Source: Macquaria australasica (lineage: Eukaryota > Chordata > Actinopteri > Centrarchiformes > Percichthyidae). Taken from it: a stretch of DNA of 64,000 nt. This document shows positions 37,710 through 52,539 of the stretch, one piece after another. The translations under genes were made by a program, and so were the position numbers. The stretch is from the NCBI GenBank assembly GCA_005408345.1, contig SEMN01000136.1:62001-126000 (forward strand). The letters run 5' to 3'. Position 1 is the first letter of the stretch, and each line of letters begins with the position of its first letter. The notes under the pieces are model-generated. The model ran no database searches and was not told where the DNA came from. It saw only the letters and a program-made list of their open reading frames with translations.

Positions 37710-39310
37710 GCAACAAGTGATAATATGTAGAAACATGGGAGAATAATTCAGATCAAATCATTAGTATCAAATAAATGTCCCTCTTGAAACCAGCATTATT
37801 CAATACAAGTAAAAACATCTAAACCAAGACAAAAATGTGCCACTTGAATAAGAGAAAGAATGACATGTTATGATTGATAATTTAGCAGTGAGCAGGACTG
37901 ACTACCACAGAGCCTTTGTAGATTTTAGGGATCAATATGCTACTCAAGGGCACTTTGCCTGTGTAGCCACGCTACAGCCACTAGCTCACCGCTGTAACAC
38001 ACTGGCCCATCCGTGGCAAAGATTTTCTGTCCCGTTGTAAGAACACACATCAATGGGAAATGAGCATTTTGGGAAAAGGAGGGAGCTGGTGAGACTGAAG
38101 GGGAGATGTGCAGGGACAGACACATCAGACAAAGAGGAAATTGGTCAGTAAAAAAAAGCGTGAGTAATGCTGATGCCTGTTGCCATGGTGATTGGGGTCA
38201 ATGAATGGTTGCCATGGAGCTTGCTACTTGGAATTCTGGGAAGGGGATATTTTGATGTGTGTGTATGTCTGTGTGCAGTCTGAACTTGTGGGTAGAGGAT
38301 GATGAAGGTGTGTATACATTATAAATGAGACTGAACAGTTTGACACAGTACAGGCGGCTTAATAACAACAACATGACTTTTGCCACGGACGCTCTCCCAG
38401 TTTATACTGTCTTCTGAAAATAAAAAATAATGACAATGCATGCTACAATAAGTCATGAGCGAGCCTACTATTTAAATATCTAGTTTTTAATAGAACCTCT
38501 GTCATTATTTTCTTCAAAGTTTAAAATTGTACCCCAAATTAGTCTGGCCTGGAATTGATCATGTGTTTGGGTGTGTGATGGGGACAGTTTGACCTTTCAG
38601 AAACTGTCTTTTCAGCCACTATTGGGTTTGAATTTTGGAACCTGAGTTAATTACATATGGTTAGGTTTTAATGTTTCATGTGTTTTATGGTGCTACATGC
38701 TATAGGGAGAGTGATATGGATTAGGAAAATGTGCTACATTTTGAGAACTGAATAAAAATACTTATTCTGGGTGATAACATTGTCTATCATGGTAAATATG
38801 ATTTTATTGTGATATATCATGATATTGTAAATGTTCTGGAAAACCAATTGAGAAACTGTTAATGGGTATAAATAACCAGACAGGAACATCTGATTTTGGT
38901 TTATCCACAAATATCTGACAAATCAATACAATACAACTTGCATGAGGAGTTAAGTAAGTTTATTTATGGTTTTCTGCTCACTGCCGTTCATCTTCTTTGA
39001 GGCATGAAAATGTTGTTTTAGATAAATGTTCCAGCTGTCAGCAAACAATTGTTCACACAGCAGCAAGAGCCCATGACTTATTCATCCTCTTAGTTTAGCA
39101 GAAAGTTGGCTGTTTTATTGTGTCTTAGTGCTTAATGTAGTTTTTAGAGCTTGACTTTATACTGACATCTATTTTATCTTGTACAGCGTCTTTGAGCACT
39201 TGTAAAAGCGCTTGATAAATAAAATGTATTATTATTATTATTATTATTACCTGTTCGTTTAAATGGAACTAAATTTGGCAGTTTTCTGATGAAACCATGT
39301 AATTTGTAGG

Positions 39311-39354
<44 letters not shown>

Positions 39355-40075
39355 CTACACATGAGACAGTGGATATGCTTTCCATGCACCTGATGTCAGT
39401 GGAAAATGAGGTCATTGCCCATCACGGCCTGACTTACTGAGTCAGCTCGCAAAATAAAAGATGCAGGAATCACACATGAGAAACTGTTGATGATACAATT
39501 AACTGTCTTTAGGGTATATTAGTACAGGACAATATGCTTGTATGCAATAAACAAAATGCACATCTATCACACAAATACACACACATATATGCAGGTCAGT
39601 GGCTTAGATTAGGAAACACCACAGAAGAGGCTGAGCTTAAACTAAGATTTATCCAGGGCACACATGCACACACACACACTTTGCACTGATGCCCCATTAC
39701 ATTTGATGAGATGCTGCATTTTTGGTTTCAGTCCTAAAGCGGATGTTTTCCAGTTATAGCTTGTTCACTGTTGCTCCAGTCCCCTTGTTTAACAGGTTAA
39801 CATCTTGCATCTTACTCTACAGTCTCGTGTTTGTTTTACTCAAGGCACATAATGTCTAACAGACTCGTATCATTTGCTAATGTCTAGTTGCATATGAGTC
39901 TTTTAGTCATTGGGTCCAGGCTTGTCTGGTATCAGAGGACTTGTTCCCCCTGCCTGCCGCTGCCCCTCTGGTTCTTGAAGTGATGCTGATGCTGATGTGG
40001 ATGTGATGCCATGTGACACATCGAGTCTGGGAGACATGGGGGGCTCAGATATGTCTCTGGGCTGGAAGCCGTGCC

Positions 40076-40106
<31 letters not shown>

Positions 40107-42164
40107 CGCACGCGCACTTCGCTCTTGTGTGAAGGAGGATAGCCAGACAAGCTTCATGCTAGAGTGCACACACTGCGTTGAGGACGAGAATAGACTCAGT
40201 ACACTAGTGTGGATGGTTGTTGGGGCTGACGGGAGTGCACGTGGAGCTTGTGCACGTGAGGAGGTTCCCCTTCCCCCCCTCACTGGTGATGTCAGACTGT
40301 GTACAGTATGCTACCACTGGCAGCAAGTATGAGCCCATCCCCCCTCTGGGCTGGGCTGCATCATCATCGTCATCAGTGGAGCAGCTTTGGGGTGGTACTC
40401 CAGTGTTTAAACTCACGCACGCACACACACACACACAGGAAGCAAGCGTCACTGAGACCAAATTTTGAAACACACATCTTCATGCAGCCAAGGTGTCTTG
40501 CAGCATTACCCATAATCTAATTATCCAATAACTCTCTGATACACAGTTATAGGTAACACATTAATAGCTGTGATACTGTCCACTATATAAAATAAATAAG
40601 GACAAACATGCAGTGACAAGCTTACACACACTCTCAAACGCACACATTTGCCTCTTTAGTGCTGTTTGCTGTTTTTTTAACCTTGCCAGACTTGATAACC
40701 TTCTTAGTGTATTGATTTTCAAAGCTCCGCATAATTCCCAATGCACTTGGACAAACACGCACCAACATGCATGTCAAAAACATGCTGGGAAAAAAACACT
40801 ACATGCATCCAACCTACAACACAGAGCCCAAACACCACAGTCGTCCTATTAACTGAAGCCTGTACTGAACTTGCTTGCTTCTGTATTAAATGGCGTCTAT
40901 GCATCACATGTCAGTCACTGTTTATTGGCAGTGTGTGCTGCCCGAGACACGACACGCTTGTAATGAGCTTATCCTCTAGATTGAACAGATGTTTGACATT
41001 GAATGTGTTTGGTTCGTAAAGACTTAATGGGGAAACATGATGCTGTTGGATTTGACTCACTGCTTGAGAGTGAAGCTTGTATGTGCAGTGTTGTATTTCT
41101 AATTGACAAGAGCAGAAACTGTAAGCCAGTCTGAGGGATTACACTGCAGCGCCGGAAATTTTGCAACAACAATACTCAAGTGCAACAAATTACTCAGACG
41201 GCTTAATGAAAGGTCTGTGCTCTCTGTTTTCCAGACCTCTTTTTCTCTTTGAAACAATATAAATCAGCTTTCTGTGCAGACCACACACACACGCCTGCCT
41301 GCCTGCCTGCTGTGTCAGTGTCATGTTGTGGTAGAGAGAAGTGCCGTCTGTATAAACAGTGTGTGTTCTGGATGAGAGAAGAAGAAGACAAGACGGGCAC
41401 ATGTCGAGAATTAGCTGAACATCTCCAAGCATTGTAAAAAAAAGCTCAGGAGCTGAAAGGAATTCTGGGAATGTTGTTCTCCGGAGCAGGTGCTAAAGCT
41501 GCAGGCTGACAGCTCCCCTCCCTCGCTGTGTACTTCCCCTCTAAAGCAGAAACGAACCGAGTCACCGCCTTTATAGAATAAACTAGCTGAACAGGTGCTG
41601 TTGCTCAGTTGTTTACATGTTCTTCCTCCAGCTCTGCACAGCACCTCTGCCATGACGTATACGATCAGCTGTCGGGGTGTATTGGAGTGTTAAAGAGTTG
41701 AAGATGAGGGTGGGGTTGCGATTGTACAATGAGATCATCATCTCCCAGGGTTTTGGGGTTTATGGCCGACATGTTCCAGCACATGCAGGGTGTGACGCTG
41801 ATCCTTGGCTCGATCACCTCCAATGAGCTCCAGCTGATCCTGGATCACTGGAGGCTGAGGAATAACTTCATATGTATTCTTTTGAGGAGATATTCTGTGT
41901 TACTTTCTTTGACAGAATTACTTTTGAGCCTAATGTGCTTTTTTTGTGTTGTATGTGGGTGCGTGTGTCAGAGGAATAAGAAATACAATTTGACATAGTA
42001 AGACCCTAAGTACAGCCTCTGTAGCCCACATATAAGAAGTTGCCATAACAACTGACCCTGTAAATATGGATGTGTGTGCGCGTGTGCGTGTGTGCTTGCA
42101 CGCTAATGGAAGAAGACCCCTAGAGGAAGGATGGTAAAGGCTTCTCACCCACCCAAACCACCTG

Positions 42165-42195
<31 letters not shown>

Positions 42196-43308
42196 GCTGA
42201 GGGCCATCGAATGCCATTATCTTCATATTTCGTGCAGAGTTAAAAAAAATATATAAAATGACACCTAAATCTGGAGTACTTTATTGCATTTTTGTTATTG
42301 TTTATTAATTTCAAGGTTGCTGGTACCCAATATTAAACCCTTTGTGTTGCTGGTGCCTCCTTTAACAGCTCACTTTATGGATACTTAAGTACCAGTCTAT
42401 GTCTCTGCATGATGTCATTCATTGATTTTTCCGCTCGGCCGTGGCCACTAATCTCCCAGAGTGATGCCTTTGTCAAAGCAGTCATCAGGATTAATGATCA
42501 AGTCTGTGAGACTGTGATGTGCGGTGACTGATTGCTGCTTAATTTTCAGTGGTGGTAAAATAAAGATACTGTAAATGTTGCACAGGACATTATACTTGCC
42601 ATGGCCTTACACTGTCAGTTTGGTCTTTTTACCTTCTTTTTTCAATCGTGCTTTCGTTTCTCACTCCCTTTTGTTCCCTTTGCGTCATGTTCCTGCTTTT
42701 TAAGATGTCACAGATGCAACATTTCATTTCTGGTTATTTGGTATTGGTCACTGTGACATTGTGTCTTACCACCAATCCAAGAATCTCTCCCAAACAAGAG
42801 TTTGAATCTTGTTCGGACTGTGACTGTAATGGTTTTCAGCGTAACGTGTGGAGGACGTTTCAGAAATGGCAGTCTTTCTGGTTTGTCTGGGATTTCTGAA
42901 GAGCAGATCTGATTAACTGTGTGGCTTTGTGTTCTCTCTTCAGGGCTGGCATTGATGATGTGGAGATGGACGTGGTGGAGATTGAGGCAAAGCTGGACAA
43001 GGTATGCAGCATGTTATTTCTGACTCTGCTGCTCATTCAAATATCTAATCTGAGCTATATACTGCATGCATATGTTGCTTTTAACTGGTGTTAAATTGTG
43101 ATTCTTCCATCATGTTTCTGTTGAAAATCACTCACAAACTTATGCAGTATGTAGACATTACAATGTATTGCTCATTGTCAGCACTAAAAGAGGGACGTTC
43201 TGGATTTGATTCACATTGTTTGAATGAAAAACACCACCAGATGTTAGATGTTGACGTTGTCTATAAACAGTACTTTATTTAGACACTGTGAAACTGATCA
43301 GAGAGCCC

Positions 43309-43341
<33 letters not shown>

Positions 43342-45811
43342 TTCTCTCTCTGTAATTGTGTTTCTCTTTTCATTTTTGTATCTGTCTGTCTTTCTCTCAC
43401 CCTCTCTTATCTAAATGTCAAGGCTATTTAAACCAGGAGACACTGCAGACATGATTTATTATATTTAATAGGTTCATGCACTACTAGATAACACACACAC
43501 ACACGTTGGTGCTGGTGCAGAGTAAGTACACTGAGCAAACACTGATAAATGTCACAGAAGCAGTTTTATATTCTGTAGTATGAAAACATCACACAGAGCA
43601 GCCCTCTGTTGTCTGAGCATGTGATGTCTGTGTTTGACCTGCTTAACCAGAGAAAATGCTACACGCAATACAACAACAGCTTATCATTAATTATAAGTGT
43701 TTGTAAGATATGGAAATGAAGCAATTTAGGCTCATTTAACACTCACCACCGTGGAGACACTGCATTTTTAAGGTTTTGGTTGCTCTGCAGTGCATTGTAC
43801 CTGGATTATTTACACAAAAGGGTGCTCTTTTTAAAGGTGATCACAGTGACCGAAAAGATGAGAGACTTAGGTTAAAGACATGATTAGCTGCAAAATATTA
43901 TCAAAATAATAGTCAAATTATTTAATGGCAAACTAGACAATGGGAGTAAATTTCTTCATTGCATCATTGTCAAATGTCATTACTCATTACTCAAGTATGG
44001 CTCCAAGTATGTAAGACCAGCAAGAACTGATGGCTATCTGTCTCCAGGGAGTCTATGAGCTGAGATAATGCCTCTTTAGATAAACTAATAGACTTGTGAG
44101 TCAGAGAGCATTTAGAGGATGAGGTAGTGTTAATGTAGTTAAGTGATGGCTGCACCTTCTTTCTTCTTCTATCTCCCTTTGATTCGGTTTGGATTGTAGT
44201 TTTAGGATTTTTTTTTTTAACTCTAGCACACTCTACTTGTGTTCGATACAATCTAATTCTTCACATGAATAATATATTCAACTTGAGGTCACTGACGAGT
44301 GTACAGTCCATCTTGTGCAGCCGGTAGATAATAAAAACAGATGAATTGATAAATAAAGTTATGAAGTGACATTTTCTTGATTTTGCGGTCTATCTCAGGT
44401 TTATCAATAGGTCCATACTGTTACAACCCCATCTCTTAAATTAGCGAACCCACAGGCGACACTTTGACATTTCAAACAAATGTCCATGCCCCCACCCTGT
44501 CACACATAAAAACACACGCACACATGCACAGATTGTTTCTGCCCCCAACAGGTCAGGACCCTCCATTGAACTTTGAACACCATTGAAAGATGGCCAGGGT
44601 CGGGGGTGGGGGCTTTCCATCAGGGTGATTTGTTCTGTTCAGCGGGGGTCCTCACACTGCTCTGTTAGGATGCTCCGAAGCTGCCTGAGGACGTTCTGCC
44701 AGCAATGAAGGCTCTTAGAGGAGAACATTTATGAGACTGGTGACAGCTGAACCTGCCTGCAGTGATGTTGACCAGCGTGAAAACATTGAATGCTGCCCAT
44801 TGTAATGGTTTCAATCCCTGCTGGCTCGATGTTGCAGCCTACAAGTGTACTGGAATTTAGTATTTTACAGCATTTTACTTGTTAATCTACAAACCACCAC
44901 TAGCATAACTATCACTGCTACAGAACAAACCATTTGTAATCTGCCCCTCCCACACCTCATTGACCAGCAAGACCTCTGCATTACACTGTAATTGTTTCCG
45001 TCATTTAACACGGCAAGGTCTGTCATCTGGTACCAGATGTGGCATTTTGACTCCGAGTGGACCCCCGTGGTTCTTCCAGCCCATTAATCAACAAATCCTG
45101 ACACATATACTGTGCCTCTAATGGCCGTGCTCAGGCCCTGGGGGCTCAGTACAGCACACGATGAGATCAGATTCTCCCATATCAACCAATATGTTGACAG
45201 ATATGTTGTCAGACCAGCTTGGGAGCAGCAGCAGGGCAGGAATCATGCTGCGGATTGATAACAGTGTCAGTCCTGTACACGTGAACGTAAACATGTATAC
45301 GGTGTGATGCACATCAGATAACTACATCTATACATACAGAGTGTGCACACTGCACATTATGCAAATCAAACACATATTTTGTAGCTCATTTCAGCAATCC
45401 TCACATTTACATTACAAGTGTTATTTGTCAGTCATGCTGTCACAGATCGTGCAGTTATTTGTCCTCACTCTCTAGTTTCTCATCTCTGGCATGTGCAGAG
45501 TAAATGTCTTACTGTCAGCCGCCCAGAAAACCACACTCACATAGCGACAACCTTGGGAACTCCTGCACCAAATGAGATAATTAAAGGTTTACTGCACTCT
45601 CTCTTCTGCATACCCCCACCACCAGCACACACATGTTCTGGTTCTGTGATACACACAGCTGCATCAGTGCAGTGGTAATGACAGTGTACCACTCTGTAGC
45701 TTATCATATAACCCATAAAGTGGGAAAGTGTAGCGGTTGCCAGTTCATGGGGTGTTTAAAAGAGTACATGCCATCAACTGTCTGCACCTGGTAATATACA
45801 TGTACTATATA

Positions 45812-45851
<40 letters not shown>

Positions 45852-47836
45852 CGTTAGGTTTTTGCTCTCATATGGCTGAAATCACAGTGTTTGCTACCTA
45901 CTAAACAGTATGTGCACTATATTACTTCCATTTTATTTGACTGCCTACATTCTCAGTGTGAAATGTTCACACTTTACAGCAGTGGCAAACCTTTTTAAAA
46001 CATGGCATCCCTTCATAGTTATTGTTATACATGCTAGCGGCATGGCTGTAGTGATACCCATGTTGGTCTGTCAGTTGGTCGGTCCACCACTTTGGTCCAG
46101 AATAAAATATCTCACCTATTAGATGGGTTCCCTTGAAAGTTTGTACAGACATTCATGGTCCCCAGAGGATGCCACTGACTTTGACCCCTTGACTTTTCCA
46201 ATAGCGCCATGATGAGGCTGACATTTGTGGTGAAATGTCTCAATTTTGAAATTTGGCACACACGGTCACTTTCCCCTCAGGATGAACTGTGATAAAATTG
46301 TTTATCCCTTTATCTTTTTGTCTTGTCTTATCATCAGGCCATGTGCAGTCTGTGTGCAGATTTGCAGATGATATTGACCTTAAAATAAACAATAAATAAA
46401 CATTAAGTTTGCTAAATTGTATTGCTTTAGCTTTGTTGAAAAGTAAAATTAGCTTATATATTAGTTTTTCAAGGACAAAAAAAACACATGACATCATGCA
46501 GTGATTCTGTTATTCATTTAGCTCGCTTGGTTGCTTTAAGTATTGCGGCAGTGGTGCATCTGAAAGCTTCTTCCTGCAGATGAGGCATTCTGGCATATTT
46601 AACAGGGTTTTTAACACAGTGATTTTTATTTTTATTGTGTGTTTCTTCTGCGTGTGAAAACATGATATAAACTGTAGTTAATGTAAATTTCACCTTATTT
46701 TGCCCTCAAATCTTGCTCGGTTCGTCCTTAAGGCACCCCAGGATGTCATGGCACCCACTTTGAGAACCACTGCTGTATACAGTATAGTGCTCTTAAGAAT
46801 TCTCACAATGAAACAAAAATGATGCAAAGTCAAAATGATGGAAGATGCAGCGATTACAAGGCCATGTGCCCTTGATAACTCAATAATTTGCCTTTTTATT
46901 AAACTGATCAGAATGCTTAATAAATACTCACTTCTCATTCAGATACCAGACACACTAGCTCCAATAATGCCTACACTGTCCTAGATACAGACAGAGGATT
47001 ATTCTAAATTTGAGCATCCTCCTAGATTCTGCATGTGACTAACAATTCTTTTAATCTTTGTTTGATTTACGTCATCACTGTAACTATTAATATCCTAGCG
47101 TTAAAACATGTGACTCTTTAAATAGACATTGTTTTTTAATGAGTATTTAAAGTGATTGTTTTTTTGTGTTTCCCCCTTCCCCACAAGCTGGTGAAGCTGT
47201 GCAGCGGGATGATCGAGGCCGGCAGGGCCTACGTCAGCGCCAACAAGCTCTTTGTTAACGGCATCAAGGACCTGTCCCAGCAGTGCAAGAAGGAGGAGAC
47301 GATATCGGTGAGCGGAAGTAGCACTGAGCTCAAATCTGTACATTCGCTCAGGAATGTTTGAGGGTCAGCTTCTCAACAAATGACCGCTCATCTATTTTTA
47401 CTAGGACATTCCTGTGATTCCCCACATGAATAATAACAGGGGAGCAGTATAAACAGTATTGTCCAGACGCAGAGTCATCCAGCTGTTTTAAACATGACAG
47501 ATGTGACCGCTTGCAGACAGGAGATGTTTATGCTGACAGTTTACATGGCTGGAAGCAGAGAGATCTGAAACCTGCTTTATGGTTTTCTTCTAAGAAAACA
47601 TTTGGAGTAGATTTCCTGTCGGCACGGGTGTCGCCCTGGCAGCTTTGGGGCGAAGCAGTAGAGACATAATTGTTTCACAATCAATAACTATTTAATGTTA
47701 AACTTATTTTATACCAAGTACAGATCCAGATCATGTTTTGTGGACAGTACAGTATATACAGAGAGAGAAAGGAGTTTTTTTAGTGATTTAATATTATTTA
47801 TTACGTGAAAAAGAAGATAAGATAATATGTGCTTAC

Positions 47837-47874
<38 letters not shown>

Positions 47875-48080
47875 CTCAACATTGCAGGAATGCCTTGAAA
47901 AGTGTGGAGAAAGCCTCCAGGAGATCGTCAACTACCACATGGTAAGACACACACACACACACACACGAGTTTTAGCCACAGGCGAGAGGTCGAGGTAGAG
48001 TGTTGTTCCAACACGCCCGGGTCCTCTTGGCATGTTAACATCTTTCAGACATCCAGTCCCTCCTGGGTCCAGTATTACAC

Positions 48081-48139
<59 letters not shown>

Positions 48140-48285
48140 ACACACAATTTAACTGTGACCTCACTCTGTGACGGTGAATCTGTCCATTGCAGGCCAGTCC
48201 ACATGCGTGTGTCTGATTCAAACCACATGCTTCACCAGATGTGTACGGCAGCTATAATGCACAAACATTCACACACATACAAAAT

Positions 48286-48316
<31 letters not shown>

Positions 48317-51300
48317 TACATATATACGCAGGTTTTATTCATATGACTCTCTGCTCGTGACTAAGTGTGATTAAGAAATTTTCTTTTCTGGGAATCTGCT
48401 ACAGGTTTGGGGAGCCTGAAGGCCATTCTGCATTTAAAGAGATATTATGACATTTAAAAAATTAAAAGTCATAAACATTTACAGTTACTTGCACGAATGT
48501 CTTTCGCCACACTGTATTACAGTTAAGACTAGGCAATGTGTGAGAGTGTGTGGTGTTTTGAGGTGTTTTCCATGTCTGTGCATGACTGTATGTGTGTGAA
48601 CAAAATCAGCAAAAAGAAAGGTGAAATTAGGATTTGTAACGGTGAACACGAGAGAGAGAAGGAAAGTGAGCTGAGAACAGAGAGGCCTGTGGGAGGAAAA
48701 GAAAGGGAGAAGGAGGCAGTTGCAGAACACAACAGTCAACAGTTGCTACAAATCCAAGTTTTTTTTCCTTTTAGATAAATGATTCACGTTTTCAACCATT
48801 TTTACTGGCTTGGGGTCGTTTTGGTCTCAAATTCCTGTTGTTTGAAGTTCTGCTGAAGTTTTGAAGTAAAGGCTTGTATGTTTGATATGCTGACATCTCT
48901 CGCAAGATTATCTCAAATATACAGGCAGATGATTATATTTCATTTAGATTATATAGATCTTCAGTACTCAGACTTGTATGTTTTCTCTTCTCTTATACCC
49001 TCCTATATTAAAGCTGTTACCAGATACGCTGGTTGGGATCCTTTTTGTTTGTTTGATTTATTTTCCTAGAATTGATTTATATCTTCCCCTTTTCACCTCT
49101 ATATTGTGCTTTGACCTTGTCAGAGACTCTTATCTTCCACTTTTTGCTCTTATGATTGCACAGCCCTGCTTCATTCATTCTGATCTGCTACATTATCTAA
49201 TGTATCACTTATGTGCTACGTTATTTTATTCATACTGCCCGTTACACTCTAAGCCCTATGGGGGTTCCTGTTATGCGATTTGTGATTGTTTTTGTGGGGG
49301 AAGTACATACATTTGACTAAACAAACATACAGTTCTTTTATTTGCAGCACAAATGAACTTGACTTAAGTAGCTGAAGGGCATTCAAACACACAAGACGTA
49401 CCAGTTGGTTAAATAGAGCAGTAACACAAGCACAACATTGAACACACACACACTTCACTGACTCTTTCACGCCACCAAGGTCAAGCCTGTTTAACACTGA
49501 GCTTTTTAAATCAAATCAAAGTGCTTCACACTAGATGGGATCCATCAGCTGCTGCATCAATCCAGTGGAATTTTCTTTGCATTCGTTTCCTCTAATTCCT
49601 GTCTTTGCCTTCCTTTCCATTTCATGTACTGACATGTTTGTAAGATTTCTGTTGTGTTAGCTTTCAGCCTCATCACATAACCCATTACCATTTAAAAACA
49701 ATTCCATGGCTTTTGACATGCTGATGGACTTTTTTTAATTTATTTATCACCACCTGTTTCTTTTCCTCTGCCCCTCCACCACCTCTCCATTCATCCTCCT
49801 TGTCCCCTCTTCTCCTGCCTCCCCTCACTTACCCTTCAACACAGGCGTCCCACTACTCATCTCTAACACCCAGGAATTACACTAATAGCTTGTCTGGCAG
49901 ACGGCATGAATGGAGGGATGGAGGGAGGGGACGGAAAGACATAGTGAAAGGAAATCTGTCTTTGTTCGACCACCCACTGATGCCTATTTCTGCACATTCT
50001 CAGCTCTCGTCAGACACAAAAGAATCCATTCAAACAGGAAAATTAAATCACACGATAAGCAAATGTATGTACTGTACTGTACAAACACACATAATTTCTA
50101 CCCTTAATCTTAACAGATTGAGAATGAAATCAGAAATCAGATTTCTGTAAGATTGTACTGTGCTCCATTAACTTTCTTTGCTGTGGTAGAATGCAGAACA
50201 GATGAGGGAGAGGTGGCTGATGGGACTTCAACAGTAGCAGACATTGAGGATCTTTTGGAAGCTGAGGTCTTTGGGCACAAGAGTGTTTGAGAACTGAGTG
50301 TAGACATGCTGTAGGATGAGTCGGGTCATACCCAGGGCACCCTAATCTAGAGCAGGTTTGGGTGGAACATTTGGATTAGTTTACATGTGGGCCCAAAGTC
50401 TATCTGATGGAACTGATTTAGATTTTTTTTTTTCTTCTGGGATTTAATTATTTCCTGTGGAACTGGCTGGACCACCCTGGAAAGTACCAAACCTTCATTA
50501 TGCACAGCACACACTGTCTACAGTGCCTTGACACATTTGGCATAGTTGTATACAGTATAACCAACTAGCAATTTGTTATAGAGCAGGTAGTGTCCATCAC
50601 TGTTGGCCCTCTTTCATAAGTGTGATCACAGAGGCAAACCCTCTGGGTGGTGAGATATGTGTTTTCAAAACACTTACAAATAAATAAATAAATACTTTCT
50701 TGAAAGTACTGCTCCATTTAAACCCAAACAAATATTTATTCATCTTTCATTCATTATTGGAAACTTTATTCTTCATGAATTGTACATACAAATGCACTTT
50801 TTTGAAAACCGAGCTAACCTGCTAACGAAAATAATTTAGGTTGTGCTAGCTTAGCATGAAACTGTAATTAATTAGTTGAAAGTGTACCAGTTCGTGGTTG
50901 CAACTGATTCGTGGTTCTTTACAGGGAACAGCCTAGTTTCCCAATAAACGAGGGTATTTTTGTCATAGGTTGACATGAGTAGTCGAAGAGAGAAAAAGTG
51001 GATTTTTACTGAAATAACCACGGGGGTTTGCCTCCTTACATTAAGAATATATTGCACAGCAAAGAATAGACAGGATTTGTAGAAAGGGACTGCAGGTGCA
51101 CAGACCTGTATAAAGGAGGTACAGTATCTGATGCCTGACAATATTCCCCCAATGAGCGCAGACTACATTTGTGAAAATTCATGAACTGCCATCTAAAGCA
51201 AAAAAACAGTGAAGTCATCAGGCTCTGCAGGAAGGTTAAATGGATAGACACGCGTGCGTGCGTGTGTGTGTGTTTTGCGTGGATTTTGAGGCATTCTCTG

Positions 51301-52504
51301 GGTTATTCTCGTCCATGCACATGGATAAATCGGCGAGACATACCATCCTTAATAAAGATGGATGGTCTGTTCAACAGCCAATCTGTGGTCATTATATTTG
51401 GAGTGTGGTCAGAAATCTAGAAATCCTTGTCTGGAGAGAAGATTTGCTCACCATGCACAAGAAATGGAGGGAAGAAACATAGAGAAGGAAGAGGAGGAGA
51501 GCTGAAGGACAGGAGATGAGAGAGAGGAGGAGGAGGAGAAGGAGTGGGAATCGAACAGTTAACAGGAAGAGAAATCTGGGATCCTGTAGGGCTAAAAATC
51601 TGTTGAGGCAGCAGCTGAGCGAGTTCACGTGTGTTTTGTCCTCATCTCTCTTTCCTTTCCCCTCCTCTGCCTGTGGCATTAGTGGCTGCAGTGATAATGT
51701 GGAAGGGTTCATATTGCCATCTTGTGGTGAGATGTAGCAACTACAGATTTAATCCAGTCATCACAGTTACAACTTTAACTTGCTGTGCACTGTAGCTCAT
51801 ATGCTATTATTAAATGCTCATGTTTCACACCTCTGTTACCTTCTCTGTGCACAGATTTTGTTTGACCAGGCTCAGCGGTCGATCAAGCAGCAGCTTTACA
51901 CCTTCATTAAAGAGTGAGTAGCTTCCTACTGCTGTTATAAAGAAAGAAATGTAACACATGTTCAAATTTTATACATAAAGAGTAAAGGTGCAGTGATGAA
52001 AATGGACATCATAGGACAGTAAGTGGATTTAAGCAATATATTAAACCAACACATCAAGGCTGTAAGATGTAGATGTCTAAAATGTAAATGTTCACCTATT
52101 TGTTGCATGCAAACATCTGATGATGTATATGTAATCTCCACATTTAGAAAAGAAAAGAATAGTTAGTCTCCTAATTGTTAATTCTACATTTTTGTAACAG
52201 CGTGCAGAAAATGCCCAGTGATAACACAAATCCTGCATTTCAAACTAAGAGACATACATTTGACGTAGATAGACATGAACTGAACTCTTTGTCTCTATTT
52301 TACTACGCCTCCTCCAGGGATGTACGTAAGTTCAAGGACACCAAGAAGCAGTTTGACCGGGTGCGCGAGGACATGGAGCTGGCCCAGGTGAAGAACGCCC
52401 AGGCACCCAGGAACAAGGTGCATGAGGCTGAAGAGGCCACACAGGCCCTCGTCCTCAGCCGCAAAGCCTTCAGGCACCTGGCCCTAGACTATGTGCTGCA
52501 GGTG

Positions 52505-52539
<35 letters not shown>

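Larger units (their letters stand above)
16852..42943 (+). other. acap3 intron 1 (26 kb)
   Basis: A very long first intron, common for regulatory introns. It contains several microsatellites (27555-27585, 28334-28418, 37229-37266, 39315-39351, 40081-40106), interspersed repeats at 30505-31000, 36060-36505 and 39170-39249, a 27-bp tandem repeat at 18934-19011, and several RFX-like palindromes. No complete protein-coding gene was recognised inside. ORFs up to 175 aa are low complexity or lie on both strands at once. Confidence 0.75.
43002..47187 (+). other. acap3 intron 2
   Basis: 4.2 kb. Holds a (TCTG)n run (43311-43343), an (TA)n run (45816-45850), a reversed dispersed repeat (46028-46262) and a segment ending ctttgagaaccactgctgta (to about 46780), which looks like another repeat end. 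No exon was recognised. Confidence 0.6.

Noticed and set aside
41860..41880. ataacttcatatgtat, resembling part of a loxP arm
   Set aside because: Only a short partial match without the inverted second arm or spacer; chance.
45187..45215. Twofold 12-base repeat atatgttgacag/atatgttgtcag
   Set aside because: Too short and isolated to support a function.
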